Part shown: piece by piece, positions 47,672 through 60,345 of the stretch
Numbering within the stretch: the first letter of the stretch is position 1
How the letters are laid out: each line of letters opens with the position of its first letter
Assembly: GCA_964017185.1 (NCBI GenBank)
Contig: OZ024880.1
Location: 48,789,337 to 48,853,336, forward strand
Reading direction: 5' to 3'
Source: Rugalucina vietnamica
Lineage: Eukaryota; Mollusca; Bivalvia; Lucinida; Lucinidae
DNA length: 64,000 nucleotides
The notes under the pieces: model-generated
Told to the model about the DNA's origin: nothing
The model's input: only the letters and a program-made list of their open reading frames with translations
The model's database searches: none
Position numbers and translations under genes: made by a program

Positions 47672-49130
47672 TTCTCCAACACACGGCCCTACACCACTTT
47701 CCGTCTGCATTTCAGCATGGATCGTACCCAGTACTCCTATCTTACCTTACAACGAGCTAATACAGTACCTCTGTAGCGAGAAGCCCTCGACGAGACGTGA
47801 CCTTGTCCTTAGCGAGTTTGATCACCGCTGTTTTATGAAATCAATAATTACAACTGCAACTGCATTTAAAAAGGACAAAGCAAAGTTATGCAATGAGGGA
47901 ATTAATGGGGTCAACTGATTAAGCGATCTGGGGCTAATTATAACTGATTAGGCCATGTATGTACTGACTGTAGCGATTTTTTTTTAATTTTAAGATTGTG
48001 GTACTGGGATGCGAGCCCATGTCATCTAATTTATTTATATTTCAAGTTTATTATAAATAACTTGTAGGAGTAAAAATTCACAAACAAGGAAATAATGATG
48101 CCCGGGTAATGATGCAACCAATAAGGGTTCAATAAAGCAAATCAGGACAATTTCGACAGCCGTTTGTTTTACCGATGAGCACTACACTTGCTTACATTTA
48201 TATAATGGTTGGCTTTTATTGCTTTATTGGCCACGGCGCAGATCTAGAGTCACATTGGAAGCCTTCTAAACCGTTTCCTTGACAGAGTTCCATCGTTTTA
48301 ACTCCACGAGTCCATTATACGCACGCCTCTCTGTTACCTGGCTCGGACAGTCCCCGGACTGATGTTAGAGTAATTTCGCTGTCGATTTTAACGCCCGATA
48401 TAACCGTAGCTGTTAACTTGGAAGTAAAGCAACAAAAACAAACAAGCCCCCCGTTTAGATGAGTAACCGTCCGCCTGTCAATCATATTCTCACCTCTCCC
48501 CAGCACTTGTCATGATCTTTGGCCATCTGAACTTATCAGGATGGGGTAATTAATTACTATATCTTTCACTAATTGCTAAAACCTTTTAATGACTCAACTC
48601 ATGACATTCAGGATTGAATATGACAGAATGGTTGTTTTTCCTCAAAAACGAAAATAAAGATATATTGCTGTCATGATTTTGCCATTCTCTTGCAGTTACC
48701 AAAGTAGTAGCCGAAAGGGCAATGATTGCTCACCTGAGAACTATTGTCCATTATAATTCTGTTTCAGACATTCAATGGGTGGCAAACCCCGGACTCCCTC
48801 ACCTGGACCGGTTCATCATAAGTTTATGGGTATAAGTGCAACTCATTATTTTGTCAATGGCGGGGTGGGGGACTAGTAGTACTGAAGTGTATATGCCCAA
48901 ACAGTCGACCCAATAATGTATATTCTAAAAATTAGGTCTCCCTTAAAGCTATCGTATTGATGCTGCTAAAATTAACGCAATTGACTGGCTGGTCTCAGAG
49001 ATATTATTGCTTGAATGTTAACACCAATACTAATAACTACACGCACACACGGATGACGACTCAGTTACCTCACTATTCGGCTCAGGTGAGCTTAAGTAGA
49101 CGTTTCACTTTGCCCTTTTCGCCCTAAGAT
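47672..49130. other. Intergenic, no gene recognised
   Basis: No convincing exon or known repeat was seen in this stretch. Confidence 0.4.
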
Positions 49131-49136
49131 CGGTCT

Positions 49137-49210
49137 CTACAACCCAGTAGGTAACAATTTGACTCTGAAATCAGAAGTTACCATGTTCGAATCTGGGCCG
49201 CGATGACTGA
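49137..49210 (+). repeat. tRNA-like SINE remnant
   Basis: CCCAGTAGGTAAC (A-box-like) and CATGTTCGAATCTGGG (B box), with no acceptor-stem pairing. Confidence 0.45.
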
Positions 49211-49773
49211 AATCATTAAAGTGCGCTTATACATTTGGAACTTGTATATATTGTATGCGAGATAGGGCTGAATTTTGTCGCCTCGGTATCATGTTAACGC
49301 GATGAGAGATGTCACCAAGTAAATTGATTGTTTCAAATGCAGCGCTGAACCCCTGAAACAACGAGAACCCTTATGATGTCGTCAGGGGGACTTGCTAAAA
49401 CGACCTTAAAACAAAACGGCACGCACGCATTTTGCTCTTGTGTTCATATTAGAGTTGAGTCAGTAGGCTGAATGTTAACTATTATAGTTATAACAATAAA
49501 TGAAACGCATAAACGTTAATAGCATTTGAGCTTTAAAACTATGAATACACCCTCTAAAATTCGGTAAAACCCCATTTCTCGTTCGTGTTGGTACGTACTT
49601 TAGTTTAAAGAAAAGGACAACGATCTATGATTAATTAACGATATAGGCGATAAAAACAAAAGCAGAAAAAAAAAGAAATTTAATTGATATAAATGGTATA
49701 GGTATCATTAATAGCTGTCATATTATTTCTGTTTTTCCTATCTATTTGTCGCGTTATTTGATTCAGTGTCAAT

Positions 49774-49852
49774 ATGGGGTCGATACTGAACGTTCTAGTA
49801 ATTTTACTGATCCAAAACTGTTGGGCTGGATTATTGTTTAATTTCGGAACAG
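49774..49852 (+). CDS. Gene E possible alternative first exon
   Basis: ATG plus 26 codons (MGSILNVLVILLIQNCWAG, then LLFNFGT) ends in phase 1 at GTAGTC, the same phase as exon 51247-51331. Both have a WAG-(L/I) boundary and a Thr-Gly end, so one is probably a duplicate of the other. Confidence 0.45.
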
Positions 49853-50498
49853 GTAGTCCTGGAAAGTGTTTTTATATTCATATTTTTATTTCACTAGTTC
49901 ACGTATAAACTGATTAGAACTATTTCGTTTTTAAATTTGCAGCATTTCACATTTTAGTTTAATTTTACTAGCTTCTATTTCGTAGTGCATGCAGATAACC
50001 CTAATTTTGAGAATAATTTTCTCAAAATTAAACGCTGACAGCATCGCAGGCATTGTCGCTGACAGGTAGCGCTTCACGCACTGACCTGTCGCAGTTGGCC
50101 AATGGGATCTGGGAAATTCATGCGGGATGCCCCAGCTTTCTTCGTGTGTCGTCTGTAGCCAAAATCGGCTATATCCCACAATTCAAAGCGTCAAATGCGA
50201 GAGATCAAGATGAGGTATCGTCTGATCTCGCGAGAATGCATCGCAGGGTTTTGTAGTCCATTTTGCTTTGAGAGTATTCATCATGTAGTGGATCGCGAAA
50301 AACAATCTCCTGTCTGTGATTGTTCCAGTAACAGAATTACTATATGGAAATATCATCGCCACCAAAGTGACCACAAAAGAGGATAAAATAAAACTCAATT
50401 ATGGTGTTATCATTTTGAAAGCACATGTTAAAGATCACATTGCTTGTCTAAAATTTCTATACAACTACACAACAAGTGTTGTCAAGAAAGGTGAACAT

Positions 50499-50738
50499 CA
50501 GGAAAACATGTCAGTGACAAGTATACCACCTTAACCCCCACTTTTATATAGTAAAACTAGAGTATGCAGGGGTATACCTATTTTTCTTATTTTTGTTCCA
50601 AAACATAGATTGTGGGTTAGAACCCACAATCTATTTTTGAGCAAAAATTAGAAAAATATCAAAAATTTCTACTGAAAATTTTTAATTTTTACAACTTAAG
50701 AAAAATCTGTAGATTACATGGGCACGGTTCCGTAATGT
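50499..50738. mobile_element. MITE B copy 10 with collapsed core
   Basis: The outer arms are retained but the central hairpin is gone: GATTGTGGGTTAGAACCCAC. The deletion is symmetric about the axis. Confidence 0.9.
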
Positions 50739-51246
50739 GGGTTTGTCGTCCGAGTCAACGGGTTTCAACATGAACATGGTCTGTCCGATGCGTCTTATCA
50801 GTCATATGAAAGATGTCTTACATGTGCATCTATATTAGAATGCAAGCAATTAAGCGGCGGTTGTAGTCCAGTCCGGAAGGCTAACCAATGCTTATGTACG
50901 CTGATGGTCTTTACTTGCTCTTGCGGTTATGATCTTGCATGCGAAACGTAGAATTCTGATAATTTAGGGACCGATTTTATTAGGAATTTCCAAAAGACTC
51001 ATTTTGTCACCACGAGGCTCGTTTGAATCATCACTTAACACAAGATAGTCCCAGTAATGTCCTCTAGTTTGACATTTTCGACAGCCACAGAATGCAAAAA
51101 GCAAGGAAAAAAACAAGCAACTTTGCGAAAAACCCACACACGAATTACCGCAAAATTCATCATAGTAGTTTGCTTGTTACATGCAGCAAGGTATAAAAAG
51201 CCTCTGAAAATGCAACTAGTCTTAAAGTCAATTCTGGTGCTCGAAC

Positions 51247-54200
51247 ATGGACATCAAATTAGTTTGGATATCACTTGGCTTGTGCACCGGGGTCGCCTGG
51301 GCGGGGATTTTCCAAGCAGCCCCAGCAACAGGTGAGCAACTTATAATGATATGGTGTTATTTTTTTTATTTTTTTTTTTGTTTATTTATCTTGCATGTGC
51401 ATTGCAATTAATCCATTTTTTAAAACTTTTTTGAGCATGCCCGCTTTCATTTCAGGGGCATCGGTGTAAATCAGTTCTCTATTTTTGATGAAATTCCTCT
51501 GATCAATCTATGAAAATGATCGGCACGGTTCGGAGTCATGGATATCTCATTTTTTCTCTCTAACGTGCTACATGTAACCTACCACGGGGGAAGGGTGGGG
51601 GATAGCCTGGCTAAAGTGCGGGACAATTACCTTTTGATTGTCCCCGCAGTGCAGAGGGGGGGGGGGAGTGACATTAAGATCCTTACCCTGGGGAGATTTT
51701 CTAAATTGCGAAGGGCAGGGCAAAGAGCAAAGTTTTGACCTCCTGATGGGGCTTCTAGCAGGTCACTGAAAGCTGGAAAGTCATAATTCCTGCCTGTAGG
51801 TTTGGGAAGCAGTGGTAACAAATGACTAGTGCATTACCATTTTTTTCTCCCGTAGACCAATTTATTGACGAGGATGAATGGGAGACGCTTTTCCGTATAT
51901 ATGACGGTGACGGATGGGACTCCCATGACGACTGGCTCAGCCAGGAACGGTCGGCACGGTTCGGTGACATGGACGACTCGCAGTTCAGAAGCTGGAAGAT
52001 GGACCAATGGAAATACTCAAAGATTAAGAAGGTAATGGAAATGGCTTTCTCGTCCTTAGAAGTTTAGTTTGGCCATTCCGCAGTGGCAAGTCAACGGAAA
52101 CACACAGGTTTCACGTTAACGCAGAGGTGCAGTTTCATTAAGCTGACTGTTTCGTTTGCATAGCAAATGCTCGTGTTCTTTATATCACATACTTTATGCA
52201 CACATTCTCCTAATAATTTACAGACATTTTTTGCGATTTTCCAGGTAAAAATAGAACTTTTCGATGACGGAGATGAAGTCGCAGAATTCGAATTTGACGC
52301 CGATTTATTGAATCAAACAGCATTCTTCTCTCCGCTGCATCTAAAGAGAAGTTCTTATGATGATATTCCTATCGGTATTCCATTTAACGGAGATGGCTTC
52401 AGTTTTGACGGGTATGTGTACACGGTTTCTTAAAATTGGGTTATCGCATGTGGAAACAAAAAATCTTTAGTTTTCGACAAGGTCCCACACACACCGGCCT
52501 GTACAGTCAAAGAAGAAAGCCTGAGGATTGAACATTCAGAAGAAGAGGAATCGTACTTTTTGTGTACAGCGAAAACAAAGGGGCTGATAAGATGTGCAGT
52601 TACTGCACAGCTCAGTGATCTGCGCGTTTGTTTTCGCCTATGCATGTTGCTGGTTTTCTTATGCGGTTGCTCAAATCGTAAACGTCAAAATATGCATGAC
52701 ATGTCTCAACCCTGGTAAATGTACCTTAAGTTGATCTGACGTGAGTGCATCGACAGTTTACCATTGTTTTTTGTCAAGTTATGTGACAACAGTCAAGAAA
52801 CTTTAAAATGCGTACTGCTAACATGTCGGATGCTTTTTCACGCTCATTTTGACGTTAACGTGACATACGAGGGGTTATCAAAAAAGTACGTGGAGTTTTC
52901 CCATAACTTGTCAACGGTTCAGGCAAACATATTCAAATTTCAGCTGACGATAAACTTGCTCGTAATCACGCATAATTCAGAGATTTCATCTGCTTGTTCT
53001 TGCGTTCTGAAAGGAAGTACCTAGACTAATGTGTATTTACATATTCAAATGATCGATATTTAACCTGACGTAAAATGAAAAGTGACCGTCATAAATGTTT
53101 CGACTCATGAAAAGGTTGTGTATTTTTATGCCCTCAGGGGCATATTGGTTTGGGTCTGTCCGTGCAGTCAGTCAGTCTGTCTGTGATGCATGAGTAACAC
53201 TTAGCACTCGGTCAGGAAACGTTAGAGCTAGAATCTTGAAATTTGGTGTGTAGTTTGTATATATGAAAATTAAGATTACCAGTATTTTTTCTTTCAGGTA
53301 AATTCAAGGGGCTATGGGCCCATTCTGTGAGAGTTATTTCCCTTTTTAGTTCTTGATAAAGTGATAGTGGCTACCTTGTGTGCGCAACTCATCCTACAGT
53401 TTTATTCCGATTCTCTTGAAGCTTTACAGATGTTGTGACCATGCTGTGGTTTGGATATAATCCTCAGATTAATTTTTGTCACTTTTTTCGCAATTCGAAC
53501 TTAGCCATTTTTCGTGCATTTTCACAATGAAAGTGAATGGGCAGTGGGTACCTTGTGTGCGCAACCCCTCCTACAGTTTCATGCCAATTTATTTTAAACT
53601 TTACATATGTTATGGGCATGGTCTGAAGTTATGCATGTGGTTTGGATATAATCCTTGGATTATTTTTTGTCATTTTTTCACAATTTGAACTTAGTCATTT
53701 TTCGGGCATTTTGAGGGTACCTTGTGTGCGCAACTCCTACAATTTAATACCGATACTTTTGAAACTTTGCAGACATTGTGACCATGCTTTGAAGATATGC
53801 ATGTGGTTGGGATATACTCCTCAGATTAATTTTTGTCACATTTTTTTTTACAATTTGAACTGAATCATTTTTTGGACATTTTTACATCTTGAAAGTGACT
53901 TACCAGTTGGGGGCACAGTGTTTCAAAAACACATTTTCTAGTTTATTCATGATTAGGCAGTGTAATTTTTTCATGTTTAAAATGTTGTGTATTTATTTTA
54001 TTCAGTATATTAAATTGTTTCTCCTAGTGATGATGACGACGACCGACACTGGATCATCAGTTCTCGACATGTCGGTAACTGTCTGGAGGACGAGGGCTGG
54101 ATACAGATTGTCGACAAACCCAAACCCCGCCGGAACCGCTGTGTATGTGGGTACGAGAATGTAGAGAAATACCCGGCCATTATGTACGCTAAAGGAAACA

Positions 54201-54888
54201 GGAAGACACGGTGGTCATCTGGAAGTGAGTGTATTTTTGTTGCGTACCAGTCAACAACTTTTTCATTCATGCCATGATGGGCCCGTCAATGGTATCATCC
54301 TTATGTGCGCTTTATGGGATATAGAAAGACACCATAAGCGGTTCTGGACGTATGGTTGGTCAGTTGTCTACGTGTTTTAAGCCCTGTTAACAGCAAATGT
54401 CATACGGAGACCGGAGATTATTTACTCAGATTTGTAATAAAAAATGAAAGACAAGCGATGACCAGTAACCGTTGCAATAAGAGTCAAGCCTCCATTCTAT
54501 AGGAACAAAAATGGAAATGAACAAAATATGAGAAATCAAATTTTACAGCAGTGTTTCAAGATCTCAAACCATTCGTAGCTGACCTTAACTGGCCTACCTA
54601 AATCTCTATCTTCCAGTGAGTGATGCATGTCTTCAGTATCACGGCTGGTAATGTCGTTAGGGGCAATCAAATGTTATGCAAATGGACGCCTTACGGAAGC
54701 TTCCAGACATGATTAACGGGAACAGAACGCGAGAAACAACACTTAACATTTTTTATGTTAACGCAAATTTCTTTGTTCGAGGTAAATATTCTGAAATCGG
54801 GCAATACGATTCCAACTACTATTTATTAACTCTTAAAAATCAAGAGAAAGAGGATTACCTCCCGAACAAAAAAAACAACAACAAAAAA

Positions 54889-54920
<32 letters not shown>

Positions 54921-56315
54921 ATTTTAAAATGCTCATTAGCAGAAGAAGTAATTAAATCGCAAACTTTCGCCTCTTAACGCCTATCAACCGCAGAATAGGA
55001 GATATGAAATATGACAGAGCCTACTAAAAATAACATGAGTAGCACGCAAGAACTACTGCTTTACAAGGCCACAAATCCATGATATCACTTGGGCGAAAAT
55101 ATAAAATATTCTCGGTTTTTACATAAAAATCAGAACAAGAGCAGTGCCATGCGCGATCATGCACACAATCAACTTGAAAAAGAATAATACCGATTTTATA
55201 TGCAATCATTAACCGGTCGCACAGCGTGTGTTGTTGTGAGAAAATTCAAGCTACATAACATAGACGAAATGGTAATGCATAGGGGTTTCATGGGTGTTAG
55301 TAAAAACCTATGTCCTATTCATCTACTTTTGGTGTTAGGAATGTAATTCGTAGCGCTAGCGCTACAGTCCAATTTTACTCACGTCGTCTTCGCAAATGAC
55401 ACTAAGGGTAGCGTGTACGGAGACCAAATTCTTTACCACCGGCGCAGATCGAACCTAGGACCTCTAGCATCTGAGGTCAGTGTTCTTACCACTGAGATAT
55501 GCCCCGCTTCAATCAGTTACTGAAATAAAATCGCCGATATTTCAGTAAATTTTCGTTTTCGGGTTGTTACTTTAATATAAAATAATCCTTAAAAGGGACT
55601 TTACTGCAAAAGCAGGATCCGTCTCGTTAGGGGCAATAGTGCTGATAGGGGCAACTCATGTCGATAGGGGCAACATAAACGAAAAACTCAGCATCTACAC
55701 AAGTGATACTTGAGAATAAATCTTGACAACTTTTGTTTGCAAAATAAAATGGATTTGGATATGTTTATATGGAGCAAAAGTGTATTTTAAAGCATTTATT
55801 GTACCGAACGCCCTCAATCTAATTACACCGAACCACCACGCACAAGAGAAAGTGGATCGCAAGTAATTAATCTATTGACGTTTGTGTGCCCGATTCATTC
55901 GTTTCGGATGCAGATATAAATACTATTTGGAATGGTATTCTCCTTTTAGTATATATAAAGCTGCAATACTGTGAAAAAATACAATTTGTGAAAACTCACT
56001 TGACTGTTGACATTGGCTCATGTTCGGAAGTTCCCGTGAAGATTCGCTTTGCATAACCTTCCAGTTGCCCCTATCGACATTACCAGCCGTGAGTATGAAT
56101 AAGAGTATGCATCTCTGATTTAAAACGGTTTACGTACATGCATTTGAATTTGATTTTCATATTCAAAGATTTTCACCATTCTGTCTTTATTTGTTCCAGA
56201 CTTCGGGTACGCAGACATGATGCAGGTCCGAGTGAGCAAGACCCCCTACCGCCAACAGAGACCCCTGATAGACACACCCCGTATACAGAACATTATCTGG
56301 AGAGAGAAGAAATAA
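51247..56315 (+). CDS. Gene E: secreted 246-aa protein of unrecognised family, 5 exons
   Basis: Exons 51247-51331, 51856-52031, 52245-52411, 54028-54224 and 56200-56315 have GT-AG borders and matching phases. The signal peptide is MDIKLVWISLGLCTGVAWAG. An acidic, Trp/Asp-rich region follows (DEDEWETLFRIYDGDGWDS, FDDGDEVAEFEFDADLL). Exon 4 contributes DDDDDRHWIISSRHVGNC, DEGWIQIVDKPKP and a CVC motif; exon 5 gives FGYADMMQVRVSKTPY and a basic end. The mature protein has only three Cys (in NCLEDE and CVCGY). The order RHW-x-GNC-EGW-C-YP-W-FGYAD looks like one extracellular beta-rich domain, but I cannot name it. AATAAA overlaps the stop. A matrix or lectin-like role is only a guess. Confidence 0.8.
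52470..52674. mobile_element. MITE A copy 10
   Basis: GACAAGGTCCCACACACACC, CTGATCTGCGCGTTTG and ATGCGGTTGCTCAAAT; it lies in intron 3 of gene E. Confidence 0.8.
53120..53890. repeat. Dispersed repeat with ~190-bp tandem units
   Basis: Starts with CCCTCAGGGGCATATTGG and TCAGTCAGTCTGTCTGT, then has three or four imperfect units containing ACCTTGTGTGCGCAAC, TTTGGATATAATCC and GTCATTTTTC. In intron 3 of gene E. Confidence 0.8.
54889..54920. repeat. Poly-A tract
   Basis: A run preceded by AAC-interrupted A stretches, inside the 1.45-kb element. Confidence 0.9.
55440..55506 (-). repeat. tRNA-derived SINE head
   Basis: The minus strand reads GGGGCATATCTCAGTGGTAA (A box) and GTCCTAGGTTCGATCTGCGC (B box). 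Confidence 0.6.
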
Positions 56316-56877
56316 AATGCACGTTTTTGGTCATGAGCAGTTTTGACATTATAAACGTGGACATAAAAGTGTGTGGATTTTAGTGAAATGATGCAAAGAA
56401 AACATTGCCCTTATACATAATCAATCATGAAAAAAGTGCTGCTTACTAAGTCAAGTGTGAGTTTTCAGCCAGTGCATGTAGGGAATAGTACTGAATAACT
56501 TTCATATGTCAAAAGGTAAATTAAAGAGGTTATTTCTTTTGATCTTAAAAATATTTTTTCTTTTAGGTGTTTGGTTGTCTGTCATTTGCTGGCTGTTTTG
56601 TTTTCAAATGACTGTGATTACTACATGACAGACCCTTATATGTATATAATAAATTTCCATGAAGTATTTCTTGTCTTTTCTTTGTACCAGTTTGTGGACA
56701 CCATGAAATGTGACCAAAATACACTTATTGGTTTTTGCAGAAATATTTCACAGAAATCTTTCATGAGCAAATACATGAAATTTTATGAACATCTGAACAA
56801 ATTACCTTTTCCATGCATATATCTGAGTGAGTACGTGGCAATGGTCAACACTAGTTTGCTGCATCTAGCTACTATCA

Positions 56878-57150
56878 TCAGGAAAACATGTCCATGAAAA
56901 GTATACCCCCTTGAACCCCACTTTTAAATAGAAAAACTGGGGTATGCAGGGGTATACCATTTTTTCTTATTTTTGCTCCAAAACATAGATTGTGGGTACT
57001 CGTTAGAACCGCCTCGGCGAGGCGGTTCTAACGTGTACCCACAATCTATGTTTTGAGCAAAAATAAGAAAATATCCAAAATTTTCTACTGAAATTTTTAT
57101 GTTACAACTTAAAAAATCTCTGTATATTGCATGGACTTGTTTCGTAATGG
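56878..57150. mobile_element. MITE B copy 11
   Basis: Full length, intact core palindrome, downstream of gene E. Confidence 0.95.
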
Positions 57151-58779
57151 TTCAATTGTTTTAATTTTTAATTACACCTAGTCATGTTCGGCTGGGTAGC
57201 AAATTCTCAGTGCCACTGTTCCTGCACATACATCCGTGAGGCCGATTTCTTGTACCCTAAAAAAATAACAGATTTTTGTGTTATGTGATAAAGCTACAAA
57301 ATTAGAAATTTTCCACCTAAAATACACGATTTAAACTCTTCATTTTTAAAATGGGCGTTTTTAGAGGTTCCTGGAATTCCAAGTCACTGATAAAATGGCC
57401 AGTTCTGACATCCAAATAGGGATGGGCGTTTATTCGAGTGAGGGCGTTTAATAGAATTCTTTCCTTTTACCATTAACTGACAACTGCATGTTCTTGTATC
57501 CGTAGAAGAGGTGGAATGTCCTTGCAAATATTTTCAGACCTTCATATCTTCAAAGAAAATGGTCCCATGGCCCTGACCACATTTACTGGGTCATAACAAC
57601 TGAAGTGATAATTGAACCCGTGCGTGAGAAAACCAACAATTTGGGTTTCCGCCCAGGTCTGACACAAACCTGGCTGTAAAGTCACAGAAACAGGCTAGAA
57701 GCTTGAAATTTCGGGTATAAGAAGAAGAAGGATTGTACTATCTTTGTACATAGCGAAAACAAAGGGACTGATCGGCTGTGCAGTTACCCATGCAAATTGC
57801 TGGTTTTCTCATGCATAGTCTCAATTGTATTGATTTGTCTTCCCCATGCTAAATTGGAAAGAACTTGGTCAAACTGTGCTTTGAGGTGGCAAAGTAAAAC
57901 ATAAGACAACTCCTTTGATGCTTAAAACAACATTTAATTAATTCCACAATATCATAGCCACCAATCTATCTAATGAACAAAACAGGTTTCTTTGTCTAAT
58001 ATAGCAACAGGACAATGTCTTTAAAAATGGTTTCAACACTGCATTAATCAGTTACAGAATCTGTCTCATCGCTTCTAAGGTTATAAAACATTTATGCTCA
58101 GCTCTGCTCAGCATAAACTTTACAGTATTTCTCTTTAACTCCATTTTGCCAAATCTAGAGGCTCACTGAAGAGGCTTAAGTAGCCGAAACTGCGGTATAG
58201 CCCATCTCTTTTCTCATTAATATGCTCACTGCTCTAAAAGGATCTCAGTTTTATTTTCATTTATCTGTTCATAAATGTTAAAATGCTGATGTTAAAATGC
58301 AAAATATTGGCATTTTTAACATTATTAGGATAGCTGACTTGCTTTAGTCAATGTAACATACAGTAGCAAAACTTTAGTTTGTAATGGTATGTATTGGTTA
58401 TTGTATTTCTGATTCTTGATGCTGCATATAGATCTACCCTATTTTTTGAGCCAAACTAATAAAAGAAGCCTGTGCAACTTTTCAATTACAACTAAATACC
58501 ATAATAATTGCAGGTGTTAACGAAATCTTTCTATCCAAATCTTTTCATTTCCCTATTGCATTTAATGCATTGAAAGTTCACAATGAATACAATGAAGCAA
58601 TATGTTTATCCACTACATTCTTTGGTGAAAAAAAGTTTTACACCAGTTTCTCTGCTGTGCATGAAATGGACTGGCAGCTATGAAAAAAGAACACATTGTT
58701 ACAATGTAGAAACAATAGCGCATAAAGCACCATAAAACACCACAAAATAAATTAACACATTCACACTTCAGCCAACATT
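57151..58779. other. Intergenic; MITE A copy 11 at 57615-57824, otherwise nothing recognised
   Basis: The MITE A copy has TTTCCGCCCAGGTCTGACAC, AGAAGCTTGAAATTTCGG and a decayed right end. The remaining sequence is AT-rich without exons. Confidence 0.6.
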
Positions 58780-59443
58780 TGAGCCGCCTCGTGGGAAAAC
58801 CAACAATGTGGTTTTTGAACAGGTCCGACTCAAACTGAGATGCACAAGCACAGAAAAGAGCTAGATGCTTGAAATTTTGGATATAAGTAGAAGAGGGATT
58901 GTACTATCCGTTTAGCGAAAACAAAGGCGCTGATCAGCTTCATGGTTACTGCTGTGACAGGATAGCCTCCCTTGGAAATATGCAAATTTCAAACTCGAGA
59001 CTTGTGAATCGAGTAAGTGTTGGGTATATAGCGCAGTAAACCACACTTGGTGGATGAGCATGCTTTTCCACCGACAGGGTTAGCTGTGGCTTAGCTCTGC
59101 TGTTCGTTACATTTGGTGGCAGCGGTGGGATAATGACAACTGCCAGACCGGGGTTGCCTTACCCATGTAGTCCCCAGGCCAAGACTCGGGACAAGTCTTC
59201 TCGGAGGGGGAAGTAATGTGACGGGATAGCCTCACTTGAAAATATGCAAATTTCAAACTAGAGACTTTGTGAATCGAGTAAGTGTTGGGTATATAGCGCA
59301 GTAAACCACACTTGGTGGATGAGCATGCTTTTCCACCGACGGGGTTAGCTGTGGCTTAGCTCGGCTGTTCGTTACACTGCGAAGCTGATCTGTGCCTTTG
59401 TTTTGACATATGCAGATTGTTCGTTTTCTCATGAGGCGGCTCA
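58780..59443. mobile_element. MITE A copy 12, split by a TRIM element
   Basis: TGAGCCGCCTCGTGGG...ATGAGGCGGCTCA; interrupted at GTTACTGC within the central hairpin by 58953-59376. Confidence 0.95.
58953..59376 (+). mobile_element. TRIM: miniature LTR retrotransposon
   Basis: Two ~159-bp direct repeats (58953-59111 and 59217-59376) start TGTGAC and end TTACA. Two bases after the 5' LTR, TGGTGGCAGCGGTGGGA (59114-59130) is complementary to the 3' end of a tRNA-Leu with CCA. A purine tract (GGAGGGGGAAGTAA, 59203-59216) precedes the 3' LTR. ACTGC/CTGC flanks both sides. The internal region is only about 105 bp, so it is non-autonomous; a Ty3/gypsy-type parent is likely. Confidence 0.92.
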
Positions 59444-59751
59444 TTTTCAAACCATGTTAAAACTATTCTTTGGATAAAGAGAAAAATACACAACAAAATC
59501 TTTATAACACTTGTCAGATGGGGTCAAAGCTTATTTCGGATCTGTTTTTGTAACGAGATTTAAATGTATATCTGTAACAATTACAATGGTAAGCTATAAC
59601 TAACATGTTACAATTATCCATGTTGAAGGCCACAGCATGGTCAAGTTATACTGAAATCAAACTAATCAGTTAGTTTGTATTGAGGTTTGACATCCTCGTC
59701 AACAATTTTTCAGTCATGTCAGTACAGAGCCACAGCATCCTAAATGTTAAC

Positions 59752-60236
59752 CAGGGCCCAGTTGTTCAAAATTAACGATGTCTTTAACGTTTCGTCAAAA
59801 TTTCAAATGGCAATATTACATATACACTGTTATTTTTTGTTGATAAAATGTGAGAATCCTTTGCAATGCAAATGATTCTCACATTTTATCAACAAGAAAT
59901 GAAACGACCCATGGGAAAACCAACAATCTGCATAGGCGAAAACAAAGGCGCAGATCAGCTTCGCGGTAACCGCGAAGCTGATCAGCGCCTTTGTTTTCGC
60001 TACTCGGATAGTACAATTCCTCTTCTACTTAAATCCGAAATTTCGAGCTTCTAGCTCTTTTCTGTGACTGTACAGGCCGGTTTGTGTCGGACCTGTTCGG
60101 AAACCACATTGTTAGTATTCCCACGAGGCGGCTCAAATGACAGTGTATTTGCTTATGTAGTCGGCATTCACTTATCCAGTTGAGGTCTTGAGGTCAAAGT
60201 GATTAAGCCAACAAAGTTTTGAACAACTGGCCCCTG
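59752..60236. mobile_element. MITE D copy 1 (with nested MITE A)
   Basis: Ends CAGGGCCCAGTTGTTCAAAA and TTTTGAACAACTGGCCCCTG, with a central palindrome GATAAAATGTGAGAATCC and its complement. Confidence 0.85.
59888..60136. mobile_element. MITE A copy 13, nested in MITE D copy 1
   Basis: Full length with an intact GCTTCGCGGTAACCGCGAAGC hairpin and a GCGGCTCA end; GAAATGA/AAATGA flanks suggest a short target duplication. Confidence 0.9.
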
Positions 60237-60289
60237 TACTTTAGGAGTAAATGTGTTTCGCTCAAGGACATCAAAGCAGGGTTTGAAGT

Positions 60290-60345
60290 CAGAACCTCTC
60301 AATTCCGAGTCCGACAATCTACCATTAGGCCCCCCCATGCTCCTT
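60290..60345 (-). repeat. tRNA-like remnant
   Basis: The minus strand has GGCCTAATGGTAGATTGTC (A-box-like) and a weak B box (GACTTCAAACC). Confidence 0.35.

Larger units (their letters stand above)
54639..56092. mobile_element. ~1.45-kb inverted-repeat element
   Basis: CACGGCTGGTAATGTCG plus TAGGGGCAA at the left end is matched by its complement at 56065-56092. GATAGGGGCAA units also occur internally (55625-55675). It fills most of intron 4 of gene E and carries a poly-A tract and a tRNA-like sequence. No transposase. Confidence 0.8.

Noticed and set aside
54676-54927. 83-codon ORF ending in poly-Lys
   Set aside because: Reads through the poly-A tract inside the inverted-repeat element; not coding.
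59866-60054. Recurrent ORFs containing ENKGADQLRGN and DSTIPLLLKSEISSF
   Set aside because: Translations of MITE A in its open frame; they recur only with the repeat.
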